DNA from: Neocallimastix lanati (nom. inval.)
Lineage: Eukaryota; Neocallimastigomycota; Neocallimastigomycetes; Neocallimastigales; Neocallimastigaceae
NCBI GenBank assembly: GCA_016946835.1
Contig: JACVTC010000065.1
Coordinates: 314,501 to 378,500 of the forward strand
DNA length: 64,000 nt
Reading direction: 5' to 3'
Shown here: in pieces, positions 1 to 12,119 of the stretch
Numbering within the stretch: the first letter of the stretch is position 1
How the letters are laid out: every line of letters begins with the position of its first letter
Position numbers and translations under genes: made by a program
Notes under the pieces: model-generated
What the model was told of the DNA's origin: nothing
Seen by the model: only the letters and a program-made list of their open reading frames with translations
Database searches by the model: none

Positions 1-878
1 GTTTATTATTTTGAATTCCGTTACTATCTTCGGTTTTGTTTTCAATTCTTGTTTTAAATCCTGAAATTTCTTTTTGCTTATTTTTTGATTCTTTATTTTC
101 AGCTATATTATTTACATTTAAATTATTTAAAATTATATTTTCTTTTTTATCTAAATTCATTTTGTTTTGTTTACTTACAGCTTCGTTTTGTATTAACTCA
201 TTTCCTGTTTTCGTATTTATATTTTCTTCTTCTTTATTGTTATTTAAAATGTCTTCTTTTTTATTCTCATTTTCAGTGAATAGATTTATTGGATTTGAAT
301 TCGTTTTGTTATTATTTAATAAATTATTATCATTTAAATTTTTTAAATTATTATTTAAATTATTTAAGTTATTATTTAAATTATTATTTAAATTATTATT
401 TAAATTATTATTTAAATTATTATTTAAATTCAAATAATCATTATATTCATTTTGAAAGTAATTATTATTTTCTTTTTGAATATAATTATGATGATCAAAA
501 TTTCTAAAATTCCTCATATGGGGATTTAATGTAATGTGAGGATTTAAAATAAAAGGATTATAATAATTTGGAATAAAATTATTATTATTATAATAATAAA
601 GTGGGTTTGAATTATTGTATTGGTTATTATAATCAAAAAAATTTTTATTGTGATCATATAAAATTTTATTTGGATCATATATTAATTTATATGAATCAAA
701 ATTTTGATATAAATTATTTGGATACGTATTATAATAATTAAAATTATTTTTATTATTTTCATTTGAAGTATCATTTGAGGGAACTTCAAAAGGTACTTTT
801 ATAATTTTATTATTGTTATGATCATCATAATTATTACTACTTATATTATTATTATTATCGTTATTGTCATCATTTTCG

Positions 879-919
<41 letters not shown>

Positions 920-1810
920 ATCATTATTATCTCTATAAGAGTAATTATGAAAGTCTACTCTATTATTATCATTTTCGTTGTCATTAGTAAAGTCCTCAAT
1001 TTCTGGAATAGAAGAAGTGGCCTTTGTACATCCGGGGATATCTTCGAAAAATTCAACAGCTTTAGCTAATATAACTTTATTGTTTATTTTATCATATATT
1101 CTGGATGCTGTTGGATTGATATCATATCCTATGAAAATTCCGGGATGTGTAGAATTTTCAAACTTTTTTCTATATTGTTTTGGTACATAAAAGAATACTT
1201 GACAACCGAAAACCTTTAATTTATTATAATCGACCTTTTTGCCTTTATTTTCATATAAAATCTCATAAGGTATTTTATTGTTTATACCTCTGTGTGGAAG
1301 TCTGTTATGTATATAATTAGCCGTTTTTATGGCGTCTTCCCAGAATCTGTAATTTAAACGAGCGTCACGTAAAAGTGCTCTTGAAGCATGAATAAGAGTT
1401 TGTTGAAAACGCTCTGCCTTCCCATTTTGTTGTGGGTTTTTTGGAATACTTGATAATTGTATAATCCCATTCTTTGTACAAAAGTCATCAAATTGATAAT
1501 TATAGAATTCGGTTCCTCTGTCCGATTTTATATATTTTATGTTTTTGTTAAAAATATTTTTAATTGTATTATACCATTTTAGAAAGGTTGGAAAGATATC
1601 TGTTTTTGATTTTACACAGAAAACCCACCCATATCTGGAGTAATCGTCCATTATTGTAAAGAAATATTTATTACCATATAATGATTCATCAGAATATTGA
1701 ACAGTATCCATATGAATCATTTCAAATATTTCCTTTGTTTTGTTTTGAGATAAATAATAAGGGAAGTTTCTCAGTTTTGCTTCTGAGCATACTTTACACT
1801 TATTATTTAT
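1..1810 (-). pseudogene. Ty1/copia Pol, integrase core and Asn-rich linker (partial)
   Basis: Reading frame open on the minus strand from about 1810 to the left edge, so the C-terminal half of Pol (RT, RNase H) lies outside the window. It follows the protease/pre-integrase ORF at 1803-2405 but in another frame (net +1), so a one-base indel near 1805 most likely breaks the gene. I see the CKVC pair completing the HHCC zinc site, then the integrase triad: Asp in HMDTVQ (1706-1708), Asp in KSDRGTEF (1520-1522) and Glu in GKAERFQQ (1412-1414). The last two have 35 residues between them, the D,D35E spacing. After about position 1000 the frame becomes an Asn/Tyr-rich linker (long runs of N), typical of A+T-rich genomes. 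I checked every codon from 1 to 1804 and found no stop. Host-genome element, not a cellular gene. Confidence 0.85.
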
Positions 1811-2405
1811 TTTTATATTCGGTAATCTGTCCTTTATTATCAACGTTAAAATGTCCTAGTCTTCTATGCCAAAGTTCTAAGACATCTTCATTTTCTATGT
1901 TTTGTATACTATCACAAACAGTATACTTATTTAATTTTTCTTTAAAGTTTATTTTATATTTAAAGGACCAGATTTTATATATATTGTAGTTTGTTGAATT
2001 TACCGAACATATTTTATTACCATTTTTGTCGAATATTGAAACTTTGTTTTTGTTATTATGGTTGTAAAATAAGATTTTAAAATATTGGTTACATAATTGA
2101 TGGATAGACATTAAACTTCTTTTAAAACTTGGAATATATAGTACATTTTTTAGTATAATTTTACTTTCATTAATATATCCTATAAATGTACCTATATATC
2201 TTGATTTCACAGTCCCTCCATCAGCGAAAGATATAATTTCTTGATGTTTACGAATGTTTTGTAAACATCCAAGGTTGTGTGTCATATGATATGACGCTCC
2301 TGAATCTAATGTCCATGATATTAAATCATTTTTATCATTAGATTCATTGTTGTTATTATTTGTATAGTAACTTAGACTATGTTTAAGGCCTCGGATATAG
2401 TCCAT
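1803..2405 (-). CDS. Ty1/copia protease and GAG-pre-integrase domain
   Basis: 200-aa frame entered from gag by a +1 frameshift rather than by its own ATG. It opens with a retropepsin: WTLDSGASYHMT holds the catalytic Asp-Ser-Gly, and the protein matures the Gag-Pol polyprotein inside virus-like particles. The C-terminal part has the copia GAG-pre-integrase signature LWHRRLGHFNVDN, whose two His belong to the integrase HHCC zinc site. The frame stops at 1803 with TAA, directly upstream of the remaining zinc-site cysteines in the next frame. The stop is therefore probably a decay frameshift, not the true end. Family Pol is normally one continuous frame from protease to RNase H. Confidence 0.85.
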   Translation of the reverse strand: MDYIRGLKHSLSYYTNNNNNESNDKNDLISWTLDSGASYHMTHNLGCLQNIRKHQEIISFADGGTVKSRYIGTFIGYINESKIILKNVLYIPSFKRSLMSIHQLCNQYFKILFYNHNNKNKVSIFDKNGNKICSVNSTNYNIYKIWSFKYKINFKEKLNKYTVCDSIQNIENEDVLELWHRRLGHFNVDNKGQITEYKNK

Positions 2406-3468
2406 TACTAGATTCTTTATTAAGTTCTTTGGCGTAATTTACTTGTTTTGTTAATTCGATATCAGTGTCATAGTCAAGTGAGAAGTTAACATATTGTTCA
2501 GGATTTAATTCTTCATCTTTCATAGCAATATTTGATTGTCCTCCATTAGTTTTATGTTTTCTGTTATATTTATTATTATTTTTACTATTGTTTTTCTTAT
2601 AATTATTGTTATTGTCATTGCCATTACTTGATTTATTTTCATTAGATCTGAAGTATCTGTATTTACACTTATTCGCAGTATGTCCCTTTTTCTTACAGAT
2701 TTGGCATATTATGTTTTTCTGGTTGTTTGTTTGTTGGGAATAATTTGCTTCTGTATTCGAACTTGCAGATTTATTTGTTGATTTGTTATTATTCCCTAAT
2801 TTTTTATTTCTTTTGATATACAATTGCTTTGCATGCTGATGGGTTTCAATGATATTTGTACAACATTTTTTCCAGTTGTTGCTATAATTGAGTAAATTTG
2901 ATAATAATATTAATTTTTCGGGAAGTGCGTTGAATAAATAGTCAAATTTTTCTCTGTCAGTCTTTTCAACGCCTAGGTTTCTTAATTCAGCAAATTTATT
3001 ATTCATGGAAGCAATAAACAAAGACATTCCTTTTTCATTTTCTTCAAAGAATAATTCATTTAATTCATTTTCTAAAATTTCTTTTCTTTCATTAATTGTG
3101 TGAGTATAGGTTTCACACAATGTATTGTAAATATCATACGCTGTGTCACCCTTACAATTTAAACTTAATTTATGTTCATTATTAATACTATTCAAAATAA
3201 TATTTTTAACTTTAATGTCATTTTTAATGTCTTCATCTTTAGTATCCAAAGCATAAACTTTAGTTTTATCTCCTTTTGCTGGACGATATTTATTTAAGTT
3301 TGAAGGGCTAATTGTACTTTTATCAATTCTTTTAAGGACTTCTTTTTCGATATGATGTTCAAGATCTAATTCACTTAAAAGATTGTAAAGTTCATCATCC
3401 CAAATTTTGAAATTTGAATTGGGTTCCCCGAGGATTGTTTTGGTACCTTTATTGCGTAGTTCTTCCAT
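2383..3468 (-). CDS. Ty1/copia Gag (capsid/nucleocapsid)
   Basis: 361-aa frame starting at ATG 3468. The central helical part (about residues 40-210) has the UBN2-type copia Gag character, including a FNALPEKL stretch and a CCTNIIET segment that recur in the second copia element of this window (6992 onward). A CCHC zinc knuckle, CQICKKKGHTANKCK (C-x2-C-x4-H-x4-C), lies near residue 255 and is followed by an Asn/Lys-rich basic region expected to bind RNA. Gag forms the particle that packages the element's RNA. The frame ends with TAA at 2383, 23 nt past the start of the protease frame, and the overlap holds the +1 shift site. No defect is visible. Confidence 0.88.
   Translation of the reverse strand: MEELRNKGTKTILGEPNSNFKIWDDELYNLLSELDLEHHIEKEVLKRIDKSTISPSNLNKYRPAKGDKTKVYALDTKDEDIKNDIKVKNIILNSINNEHKLSLNCKGDTAYDIYNTLCETYTHTINERKEILENELNELFFEENEKGMSLFIASMNNKFAELRNLGVEKTDREKFDYLFNALPEKLILLSNLLNYSNNWKKCCTNIIETHQHAKQLYIKRNKKLGNNNKSTNKSASSNTEANYSQQTNNQKNIICQICKKKGHTANKCKYRYFRSNENKSSNGNDNNNNYKKNNSKNNNKYNRKHKTNGGQSNIAMKDEELNPEQYVNFSLDYDTDIELTKQVNYAKELNKESSNGLYPRP
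2388..2394 (-). promoter_or_regulatory. Probable programmed +1 frameshift site (gag to pol)
   Basis: In the gag frame the last codons read CCG AGG CCT TAA. Skipping the A of AGG puts the ribosome in the pol frame (GGC CTT AAA). The heptamer CCG AGG C closely resembles Ty1's CUU AGG C, where a slow AGG codon in the A site promotes +1 slippage. It sits 2 nt upstream of the gag stop. The frame relation (+1) was checked from the ORF phases. That it works as in Ty1 is inference. Confidence 0.65.
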
Positions 3469-4628
3469 TTTAATGTTAATAATGGTTTTATAAATAAATT
3501 TTATATAAAATTTTTATAGTTTAAGAAAACGGTTTTTTGGGAAAAGTTAAATATAAAGACGACGATTTAAATATATAAAAGCGATTTACATATGGTAATT
3601 AATAAGTAGTATGAGTCAAATTGAGACTCTTAATCTTTTGAAAATTAAATGGAAATTGATCAATTTAAAATTACTTTGTTAACTTCATTTCTTAAAAATA
3701 GTATGATATACATTTTAATATATCATAACAATAACATTACATGAATCATAAATGTATTACATAAATATTTATAATGTAGCAAGCCATATTTACATACATA
3801 AATTTACTTAATAAATTTTACTATATATAAATTTGTATAACTATATAATTAATAATAAAATAGGAATAATATTAAACTTTATTTTCAACAATAATTAAAC
3901 ATTAATAATAACTTATTATTTTACGATTTTCATTAATTATTCTTAAATCATTATTATTATACTTGTTAAATTTATAATAAAGTTTAATATTTATATTAAA
4001 TCTTAATTTAATTACGTTATTTATGTTATATAATTAATTAAGGATTATATATATTGATTAGATTTTTTTTTGTTAAATTATTAATAATTTTTATATTTTT
4101 CTGAATGTTAGGTTTCAGTATGTAACAAACTTAATTTTATTACTAAATAAGTTGATAAACTGTAATTAATATAAAATTATTAATTGAGAAAAAAACTAAA
4201 TAAAATATAATATATAAAATTTTAATTATTATTATAAAAAAAAAATTTAGCAATATACGATAAGAAATATAAAATATTATTAACATAAATTCTAATTATT
4301 AATATAAAAATAAAAATGAAATTTATTATTGATATTACTAATATATGTTTTAAATCTAGAGAAATACTATTATTAATATAAAATTTAATATAAAAATATC
4401 AAGTTTTAAAATAATTTTATAATTTAATTTTTAATCTTTGAATTTTAAAAAATTATTAAAGTTACAAAAAAAAATTAATGTACATATAATGTATTAGAAG
4501 TAAAATCATCAATTTAATTAAGAATGCATTATTTAATACATTCTTATCAAGCAAAATTGTAAGAGATACATGGTAAATTGATGCATATTCAATGAAATCA
4601 TAGATAATCTAAAATAAAGGGGTGTGGC
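3469..4628. other. Non-coding stretch upstream of copia gag
   Basis: Very A+T-rich. It should hold the leader and part of the 5' LTR of the minus-strand copia element, but I cannot fix LTR ends or a primer-binding site: no second copy of this sequence is in the window. No ORF, tRNA or other feature is seen. Confidence 0.4.
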
Positions 4629-4818
4629 GCATTTCGCCAAATTGCAATTCGCCAAATTGAAAATTATTAAATAAATAAATAAATCAATAAATAAAATTAA
4701 ATATTATTAATATCGCATAAAAACAATTTTAAAAAAAATATTTTGAATTAATATTTATTTATTTATTCCTTTATTTATATCAATACTCCACTTGTCGAAA
4801 TGCAACTTGTCGAAATGC
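4629..4818. mobile_element. Small inverted-repeat (MITE-like) element
   Basis: Two 31-nt arms, 4629-4659 and 4788-4818, are inverted repeats of each other (25 of 31 positions by eye). Each arm is itself two copies of a unit of about 15 nt of the type GCATTTCGCCAAATT, with the G+C-richer core TTCGCCAA or TTCGACAA. The interior is plain A/T sequence with no coding capacity. The layout suits a short non-autonomous DNA transposon or a foldback element. The element may start at GGGGTGTGG (4619). I find no convincing target-site duplication and only one copy in this window. Confidence 0.5.
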
Positions 4819-6143
4819 AACTCTCCCAATAAAAACATATTCTAACCTAAACTAAATAATTTATCTAACTTAACCTATAAGTATTTAGCATTAACTACTA
4901 AACACTAAATTATATTATTAAACCTTTAAACACTTTACAAAATCATTAATCAATTACTTATATTTAATTTTATTTAACATAAACTATTTTTAATTTATTT
5001 TTTTTTATAAACTATTTTAACTTAAAGAATAACAAAAGAAAAATATAACAATATAGTCATAAGAAAAAGAGGAAGAACAAACGTATTATACTATTTTGTA
5101 CTTTTTTTACAATCACAATAGTTATTTGATTGGTCTAAATTTAATAAAAATATAATAATAACATATAATTTTAGAAAGAAAAATCTAGTTTCTCGTTTTG
5201 ATAAAGAGTTACAGTTTTTGAAGAAATTTATCTTTTTTTAATATATTTATAGTTGTTATTAAGATTTCACAAATATATTATTGGTCATATACTTGATAAT
5301 ATTTATATTAAGAAAGTATTACCAAACTCCTTAATATCATATAAGTACAAAACTTATAATATTTATATTTCTAACATTCCTTCCCAAGTCTAACTTCATA
5401 ACGAGTTAAAGTTGAATAGATTATATAAAGTAGTTCTGATTTATTTAATTTCAGCTAATATTGGATTTTTATATAATGTCTTATAATTAGAGTAAAGAGT
5501 TTAAATATTTATATGATTCATTTTGTATCTTAATTATATGAACATTTTTCTTCTGGAATTATTATGCTAATCAAATATTAGTGAGTTAATATTTCTTGAA
5601 ATCCATTATCAATATATTTTTATTTGTTGGTAATATTGTTGAGTTTCATTTATTAATTTAAAGAGTTAAATATATTTATCATCTAATTTTCAGTTTTGTT
5701 AGAATATTATTTAAATTACTAAATCAAAAGTTGTTGATCATTTTGTAGAAGTTTTATAATAACTGTTTTTTATTAGATTTAATTTACTTGATAAACATTC
5801 CCCTTATAAATGAAAGTTCAACTTTTTATTACAATTTACTGTTATTTAAATTTAATTATTATAGTATATATATCCATATTTTTAATTATATTTCAATATT
5901 AATTTCGTATAAAATTTAATATAAAGCTAAGTATCTTTTTTTTTTTTTAAAATAAAAATTTAACATTAAATAAATTTGAAATTTATATACTTATTATTAA
6001 ATATTAATTTTTTAATTATTTATATATATATATAAATTTTTATAAATTATAGAACTAAAATAAAAGTGGAATCTTTAATATTTAAAATAATTATATAAAG
6101 AAGTACAATATCGATATAATTGAAATTGAAAATAAACAAAAGG
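4819..6143. other. Non-coding, probable LTR debris
   Basis: No ORF. The only clear landmark is a minus-strand polypurine tract and LTR start at 5371-5385 (listed separately). The rest is A/T-rich and shows nothing I can name. Confidence 0.4.
5371..5385 (-). other. Copia-type polypurine tract and LTR start
   Basis: On the minus strand the sequence reads GGGAAGGAA then TGTTAG. A purine tract directly against TGTTA is the usual 3' border of a copia internal region: the plus-strand primer followed by the 3' LTR. The LTR would run leftwards from 5376 and the lost internal region would lie to the right. No coding remnant remains beside it, so this is a weak call. Confidence 0.4.
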
Positions 6144-6360
6144 TCAGCTATTAGACATAAGCTGAGGATGAAATAAAAGATCAGCTATTGAATATAAGGC
6201 TGAGAATAAAACAAAAGGTCAGCTATTGGATTTAAGCTGAGAATGAAACAAAAAAGTCAGCTATATTATATATGCTGAAAATAAAGAACATAATATGTCA
6301 GCTATGCATATATAAGCTGAGAATAAAAGAACATAAAATGTCAGCTATTCTATATAAGCC
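6144..6360. repeat. Six tandem hairpin units (TCAGCT...AGCTGA)
   Basis: About six copies of a 35-55 bp unit. Each contains TCAGCTAT, 5-8 variable bases and then ATAAGCTGA or a variant, so each unit can fold into its own stem-loop. The spacer resembles GAATAAAACAAAAGG. The last unit ends degenerate (AAGCCCGG). The row lies about 630 bp upstream of the copia gag start at 6992 and may belong to that element's LTR or leader. Confidence 0.75.
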
Positions 6361-6991
6361 CGGAAAAATATAATAAAAAATTCAATTATATAATAAATAA
6401 TTAAAATAAAGATTTTAATTAAAATGAAATTACAATAATATATTAAATATGAACGATTAATGTTATAATCATTTTCACAACAATAGCAAAAATTCTTTAA
6501 ATACACTTAATATAAATAAATTAATCCCTTTATATTATTATTCGTAATATAAATATATACAATACTTTGTAATAAACATTAATAAAAATAATTTATTCTT
6601 AATTAAAAAAGAATAGTAACATAAATCACATTCACATTATTTAATAAAAGAATCAAAATGATAGGTTTCAGTAATAATAAAATTATACTAATTCCTCCCT
6701 CAATATTAAAAAATGTATATTAATATCTTTAAATTAAATTTTATTAAATTTTATAAGCATTAATCATTAAAAAATCTATATAAATAGATTAATAATTAAT
6801 TGTCACTAAAAATAGAACCAATCAAAATTAATTACAATTTACATTATTTAATTTAATAAAATTAAATCTAACTAAAGAAATAAAAAATATATAAAAGACA
6901 AATTAAAAAAAGCAATAAAAAATAAATTAAGAAAATAATAAAACATAAATACTTTTAATTAAAACAAGAAGGTAAAAATAAAAAGTAGAAA
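6361..6991. other. Non-coding leader of the second copia element
   Basis: A/T-rich, without ORFs. It should contain the end of the 5' LTR, the primer-binding site and the leader of the copia element that starts at 6992. I see no clear LTR end or tRNA-complementary site. Confidence 0.35.
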
Positions 6992-8029
6992 ATGAGCAGA
7001 AACAATTCAAGAAGTAATTCAAGAAATCAAAACATCGAAATCCCCGGATCAGAAAGTAATTTCTCCGCTAAAGGAATCTCTTTTAATTACTCCGAGAATT
7101 TCAATCATGTTATTGAATTAACCGTTGAAAACTTCCAATATTGGAAAACTAACGTATTGGATCTCTTAATCATCAATAATCTAGAAGAATACGTTAGTTT
7201 ACCAAAAGTAAAAAAATTGAGAAAGAAAGATATTAAAGAAGATTTAGATAAGTATATTAAAGATAAATTTAATAAGTCTCTTGTTTACGATATTGGGACA
7301 ACCCAAGCAGATATCAAGAATGACATCATGGTTAAATGGATAATTAATAATAACTTGGGAAAGAAAACAAAAGAAATAATAAAAAGCCATAGAAAGACCG
7401 CCTTCGAAATGTGGAACTTCCTTCAAGATTCCTTTACTTTAGGAAAAGAGCATCAAAAAATGATATTACGAAAAAAAATAAACATATTAAAATTTACCAC
7501 AGATGATGATATACATATCTTCCTTGCAACACTTCAAAATATGATCGATGAATTGGAAATTATCGATACAGACATGAGTGATAGTGTATAGGTAGGAATT
7601 CTGAATAGAGCTTTACCTGAAAATCTAAGGTGGATAAATGTTTTCCAGTTCAATAATGAATGGATAAAATGTTGCAACTATGTAAAAAGAATAATACCAG
7701 ATATTCTTTTCTCAAACATCAAGGAAAGAAAACTTCAAGAAGAAAATGCAAAAAATATTTTTAATTTACAAACTGAAAACAAAAATAAACAAAATAAGTA
7801 TTTAAAAATAAGAGGAAGAAAAAATAGAAAATGTTTCCTATGTGGAAAATACGGCCACTACAAAAAGGAATGTTATAAATATAAAAGAAATAAGCTCTTT
7901 AATCAAAACAATGAAAATAAATCAATGAAAATTCAAAGAAAATTGAACAAAAAATATAATAAAAGTAAAATTAATAACAAACATTTATATTCGATAAGCA
8001 ATACAACAACTATAAAAACGATTACTTAG
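6992..8029 (+). pseudogene. Ty1/copia Gag, one internal stop
   Basis: The frame opens at ATG 6992 (MSRNNSRSNSRNQN) and stops at TAG 7589. It then continues in the same frame to TAG 8027, so gag is about 345 codons with one nonsense codon. The first part holds the copia Gag helical domain. After the stop come ALPENL and WIKCC, matching the ALPEKL and WKKCC segments of the intact Gag at 2383-3468. The zinc knuckle CFLCGKYGHYKKEC (C-x2-C-x4-H-x4-C) lies near 7831-7872. Pol continues in the -1 frame from a run A-AAA-AAC-G around 8013-8020. That run is not a perfect slippery heptamer, so either a simple slip or an indel is possible. Confidence 0.8.
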
Positions 8030-11000
8030 AAGATTTTTCTAAAGATTATAACTCTGATAATGCAATCGAAATTAATAGCTTAGAAACAATAAATAATAAA
8101 AATCACGAAAATAGCAATATACATAATAATAAGTTCATAGTTTGGATTTTAGATTCAGGTGCATCAATCAGTACTATTAATGACATAAAATTTCTTACTA
8201 ACATTAAAAAATGTAAAACAAAAATTTTACTAGCGAATGGTAAAGAAGTATTATCTGAGTTTTGAGGCGATTTTGTAGGATTCATTAACAATAACAAATT
8301 TATATTAAAAAATGTTTATTATTCAAAATATATTAAGAGAAACTTAATTTCAATCAATCAATTAATTTCTCAAAATTATAAAGTAATATTCAATAATTAT
8401 GACAACTCCCCACAAGCATTAATTTACGATAATAATGGAAATAGAATTTATAAATCTTTATCTAATGATAAAAACACATATCAAATTTTCACTTCCAAAC
8501 ACCAAACAAATTTAAATTCAACAAAACATAACGAAATCAATTATACAGTATCAAATAACCAACAAGTAATAGACCTTTGGCATAGACGCCTAGGTCATTA
8601 TGATATTTCTAAAATAAAATATAAATTAAGTAATATCAATCTAATATTAAAATGTCCAGTATGTATTAATTCCAAATTAAAAAATAAGTCATTTAAACCA
8701 TCTACCAATAAGACTAAACAAATTTTAGAATTAATACATTTAGATCTTGTAGGATCTGTTACTCCTTCATTAAATAACAATAAGTATTTCCTTACAATTT
8801 TAGATAACTACTCTAGATATGGATGGGTCATCTTCACTGAAAATAAAAATGATGTATTTAACAAATTTATTATTTGGTATAATAAAATTTATAATTCATT
8901 AAATATAAATATCAAAGCAATTTGGTATGATAATGGGAAGGAATTCCAAAATAGTAAATTTCAAATTTTCTGTGAAAAAAATGGAATCAATCATCAGTTT
9001 TCAGTTCCTTATAACCCTTCTTAAAATGGAAGGGACGAAAGATTTAATGGTATACTCATTGCTTCTTCAAAATCACTTCTTAACGACGCTAAACTCAGTC
9101 ATGATTTTTGGGAATTTGCTATTGATACTGCAAACTATATTCATAATCGACTTCCCCATCATGACATTCAAAATTCCATTTGAAGTATTTTATAATAAGC
9201 CTGTAGATTACAATACATTTACAGTATTCTGATGTAGAGTCTATTTCTTTGTGCAAAGGAACTAAGATCAAAATTCGACAATAATTCACATCCTGGTATT
9301 TTTCTTGGATATTACGATCATCCTTCCACTTACAAAATTCTTGATGTTATCAATAATAAAATCATCCATTCTCGCACTGTAGAATTTATGGAAAACCAAC
9401 CAGGAAATTCCTTTTTAAATCGTATTCATTCCAATAACAAATTCAGGGAGAGTAATTGTCTAAACCGACTTAGATACAGTAATGAAATTAATGATTATAA
9501 TAATAAAATAACTGACATTATCAATGAAAGAAATATTACAACAAATATTAACTAGAATGAAAATATTAAAAATCCAAAAATAAATCTTCAAAAAAAAATA
9601 GAATTAGTTGTAAATATTATCCCAATTATCAAAATAATAATGAAAATATTAATATTAATAATAGTAATCAAAATAATAATAATGAAAATAGCAACAATAC
9701 CATTGACAATTATACAATCAATAATAGCAACAAGACTTTCAACCAGGAATCGTTAAATTCAAATGATTACAATTTCAATAATAATTCAATCAATATTAAT
9801 AATGAAATTAAAGATACAACTGAAAATGATAACAATAAAATATCAACAGAAAACCAACAAGAAATTAACAACATCAATAATAAATATAACACAAATATAG
9901 AGAAAAATCCAAACTATCAACATCCTAAAAATTCAAAAAGGAATTTAAATAATTTTACAATTAATTCAAATAAAAGAAAAAAAATAAACAACACAAATGA
10001 ATCAGACATGAAAATTAATGAAAATACATTAATTGAACGATATAACTTCAAAGATATATTCAAATTTAAAGATAAAATAGAATGGCTAAATACAGTCAAG
10101 AAAGAATTAGAAATCATGAAAAATCTTAATGTTTATAAAATTGTTAAAACAGTACCATCAGGATCCAACATTATATCATCACGATGGGTATATAAGTATA
10201 AAAGAGATGCAAGAGGAAATGTTATTAAAAGAAAAGCAAAATTAGTTGCAAAAGGATACACTCAACAGTACGGTATCGACTACAAAGAAACATTTGCACC
10301 AACACTAAAACAGGATACAATTCGAATCATTACAGTTATCGCAGTTTAGAAAAATTTTAATATTGTTCAAATAGACATCAATTCAACTTATTTAAATGCA
10401 CCATTAAATGAGCATATATACATGAAAGCACCAGAGGGTCATCCATCTTATGGAAAATCTTTTTGGGAACTTCACAAAGCTCTTTACAGCCTAAAACAAG
10501 CTGGTAAAGAATGGAATGATAAACTCAATGAAGAATTGATAAAAATTAGTTTCAATAGAATAAAAAGTGAGTCATGTGTTTATATAAAATTAAACAATAG
10601 GAAGGAAATAGTTTGTATTCTCTCAGTATACGTTGATGACATTCTCATTGCAGGAACAAATCAAGAAATAAATAAAGTAAAACAATCTATACAAAGGAAG
10701 TTCAATATAAAGGATATTGGGGATGTTGAATTTGTAATTGGAATAAAATTTACCAAAACTTTAAATGGTTACATTTTACATCAAGATAGATACATAACAT
10801 ATTAAATAAATTTAATATTAACAACTTAACACCAGTAAAAAATCTTATATCATTAGTAAATCCGAATCTAAGAACCAAGAAATTCAATGAAACAAAATAC
10901 CGAAGTGCAATAGGAAGCTTACTATATTTAGCTATCTGTACCCGTCCTGATATTCTTTTTGCAGTTAGCAGAGCTTCAAGAAAATCAATAGATTCCAACT

Positions 11001-11559
11001 TAGAAGATTGGATGAATGTTTTAAAAATTTTTAGATATCTCAAATATACAATTATGGAATCAAAATAGAAAAGGGAATGATATTAAAAATATATGTAGAT
11101 GCCAATTTTGCTCACGATCCAAATACAAGAAAATCAACTTCTGGATTCCTTATGTTAATGGGGGACACTCCAACAAGTTGGTATTCCAAATAACAGTACT
11201 GTGTCTCCACCTCAACTACAGAAGCTGAATATTATAGCTTAAGTGAATGCGCAAAACATTCATTGTGGTACAAAAATTTATTAAATGAATTAAACATAAA
11301 TATCAAAGAAATAACAATTTTCTTAAACAATAAAGCAACAATATATAATAGTGAAAATCAATCAATAAATCCGAAATCAAAACACATTGACATTAGGTAT
11401 CATCATATTAGGGATTTGGTAAACAAGAAAATCATAAAATTAAAATACATAAAATCAAAGGATAACCTTGCTGATGGTTTTATAAAATTCTTAAATAATT
11501 CTTTAATGGACAAATTTAGGAATACCTTATTAACGAAATTAATTAATCAATTATATTAA
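8017..11559 (+). pseudogene. Ty1/copia Pol, broken by stops and frameshifts
   Basis: All Pol domains can be followed in order. Protease WILDSGAS is at about 8140. The GAG-pre-integrase motif LWHRRLGHYD is at about 8575. Integrase shows HLDLVG and YDNGKEF, with its Glu in a DERFNG segment just after a stop. A long Asn-rich linker covers about 9480-9990. RT shows SSRWVYKYKRD, KARLV-like KAKLVAKGYTQ, a motif A Asp in IDINSTYLNA and YVDD at about 10630. RNase H shows ANFAHD, TSTTEAEYY and an intact C-terminus ending at 11559. Inactivating changes seen are TGA 8263, TAA 9022, TAG 10347, TAA 11191, and frame changes near 9170, 9265, 10800 and 11070. The stops at 8263, 9022 and 10347 fit CGA/CAA/CAG changed by one C-to-T. 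The element cannot make functional Pol as it stands. Confidence 0.85.
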
Positions 11560-11616
11560 AATCTATCTTCATTTTTTTTTATCTTTTAAAAAGTTTTTTT
11601 TTGAAGCTAGATTTTT

Positions 11617-11623
11617 GAGGGAA
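11617..11623 (+). other. Polypurine tract of the second copia element
   Basis: GAGGGAA lies 58 bp past the end of RNase H and directly before TGTCAAAATAATG, a typical LTR start. It marks the internal/3' LTR border at 11624. The matching 5' LTR was not found upstream, so the LTR length is unknown. Confidence 0.6.
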
Positions 11624-12119
11624 TGTCAAAATAATGATTAATTTAATTAATCTATCTTTAATATAAATAATGACCAATTACTTGTATTAATATTTAAAAA
11701 TGAAAAGTATAAAAAATCATGGAATTATTATTTTATAAAAATATTTCTTATACTAAAAAAAGGAGAATAAAAAATACTTTATACTGTTATAAATATATTA
11801 TAAAATATTTTCTAAAATCTATTAACCAATATATAATTACTATTATGTTTATTATAGTTTATTTGAGTGTTTCTTAACATGATATTTTTGACAGTTTTAT
11901 TAAAAATCTTTATTAAAATTTATTTGTTATAATTTATTACATGATAATTATATATTTTTTTTTATTTCCTAAACTATCTCCTTTTATACTTTTAAAATTA
12001 ATTGGAAATGGGAAAGTCATTTCTTATCTTTAATTTCTTTTAATAATAATCGTAATTTTTAAATTGTATCTAATAAATTTATATTAATTTAAGTATTTCT
12101 AAAATATATAAAAATTTAT
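11624..12119 (+). other. Probable 3' LTR of the second copia element, end unknown
   Basis: Starts TGTCAAAATA after the polypurine tract. Non-coding and A/T-rich. I cannot place its CA end because no second copy is available in the window. Confidence 0.35.

Noticed and set aside
36-1190. Plus-strand ORFs rich in Phe, Leu and Ile
   Set aside because: They are antisense shadows of the copia integrase and Asn-rich linker frame on the minus strand.
3469-3800. 5' LTR ends of the first copia element
   Set aside because: No second copy or clear TG/CA borders in the window; placing them would be a guess.
8013-8029. Programmed -1 frameshift in the second copia element
   Set aside because: ATA AAA ACG is not an X XXY YYZ site in phase, and the gene is decayed, so an indel is equally likely.
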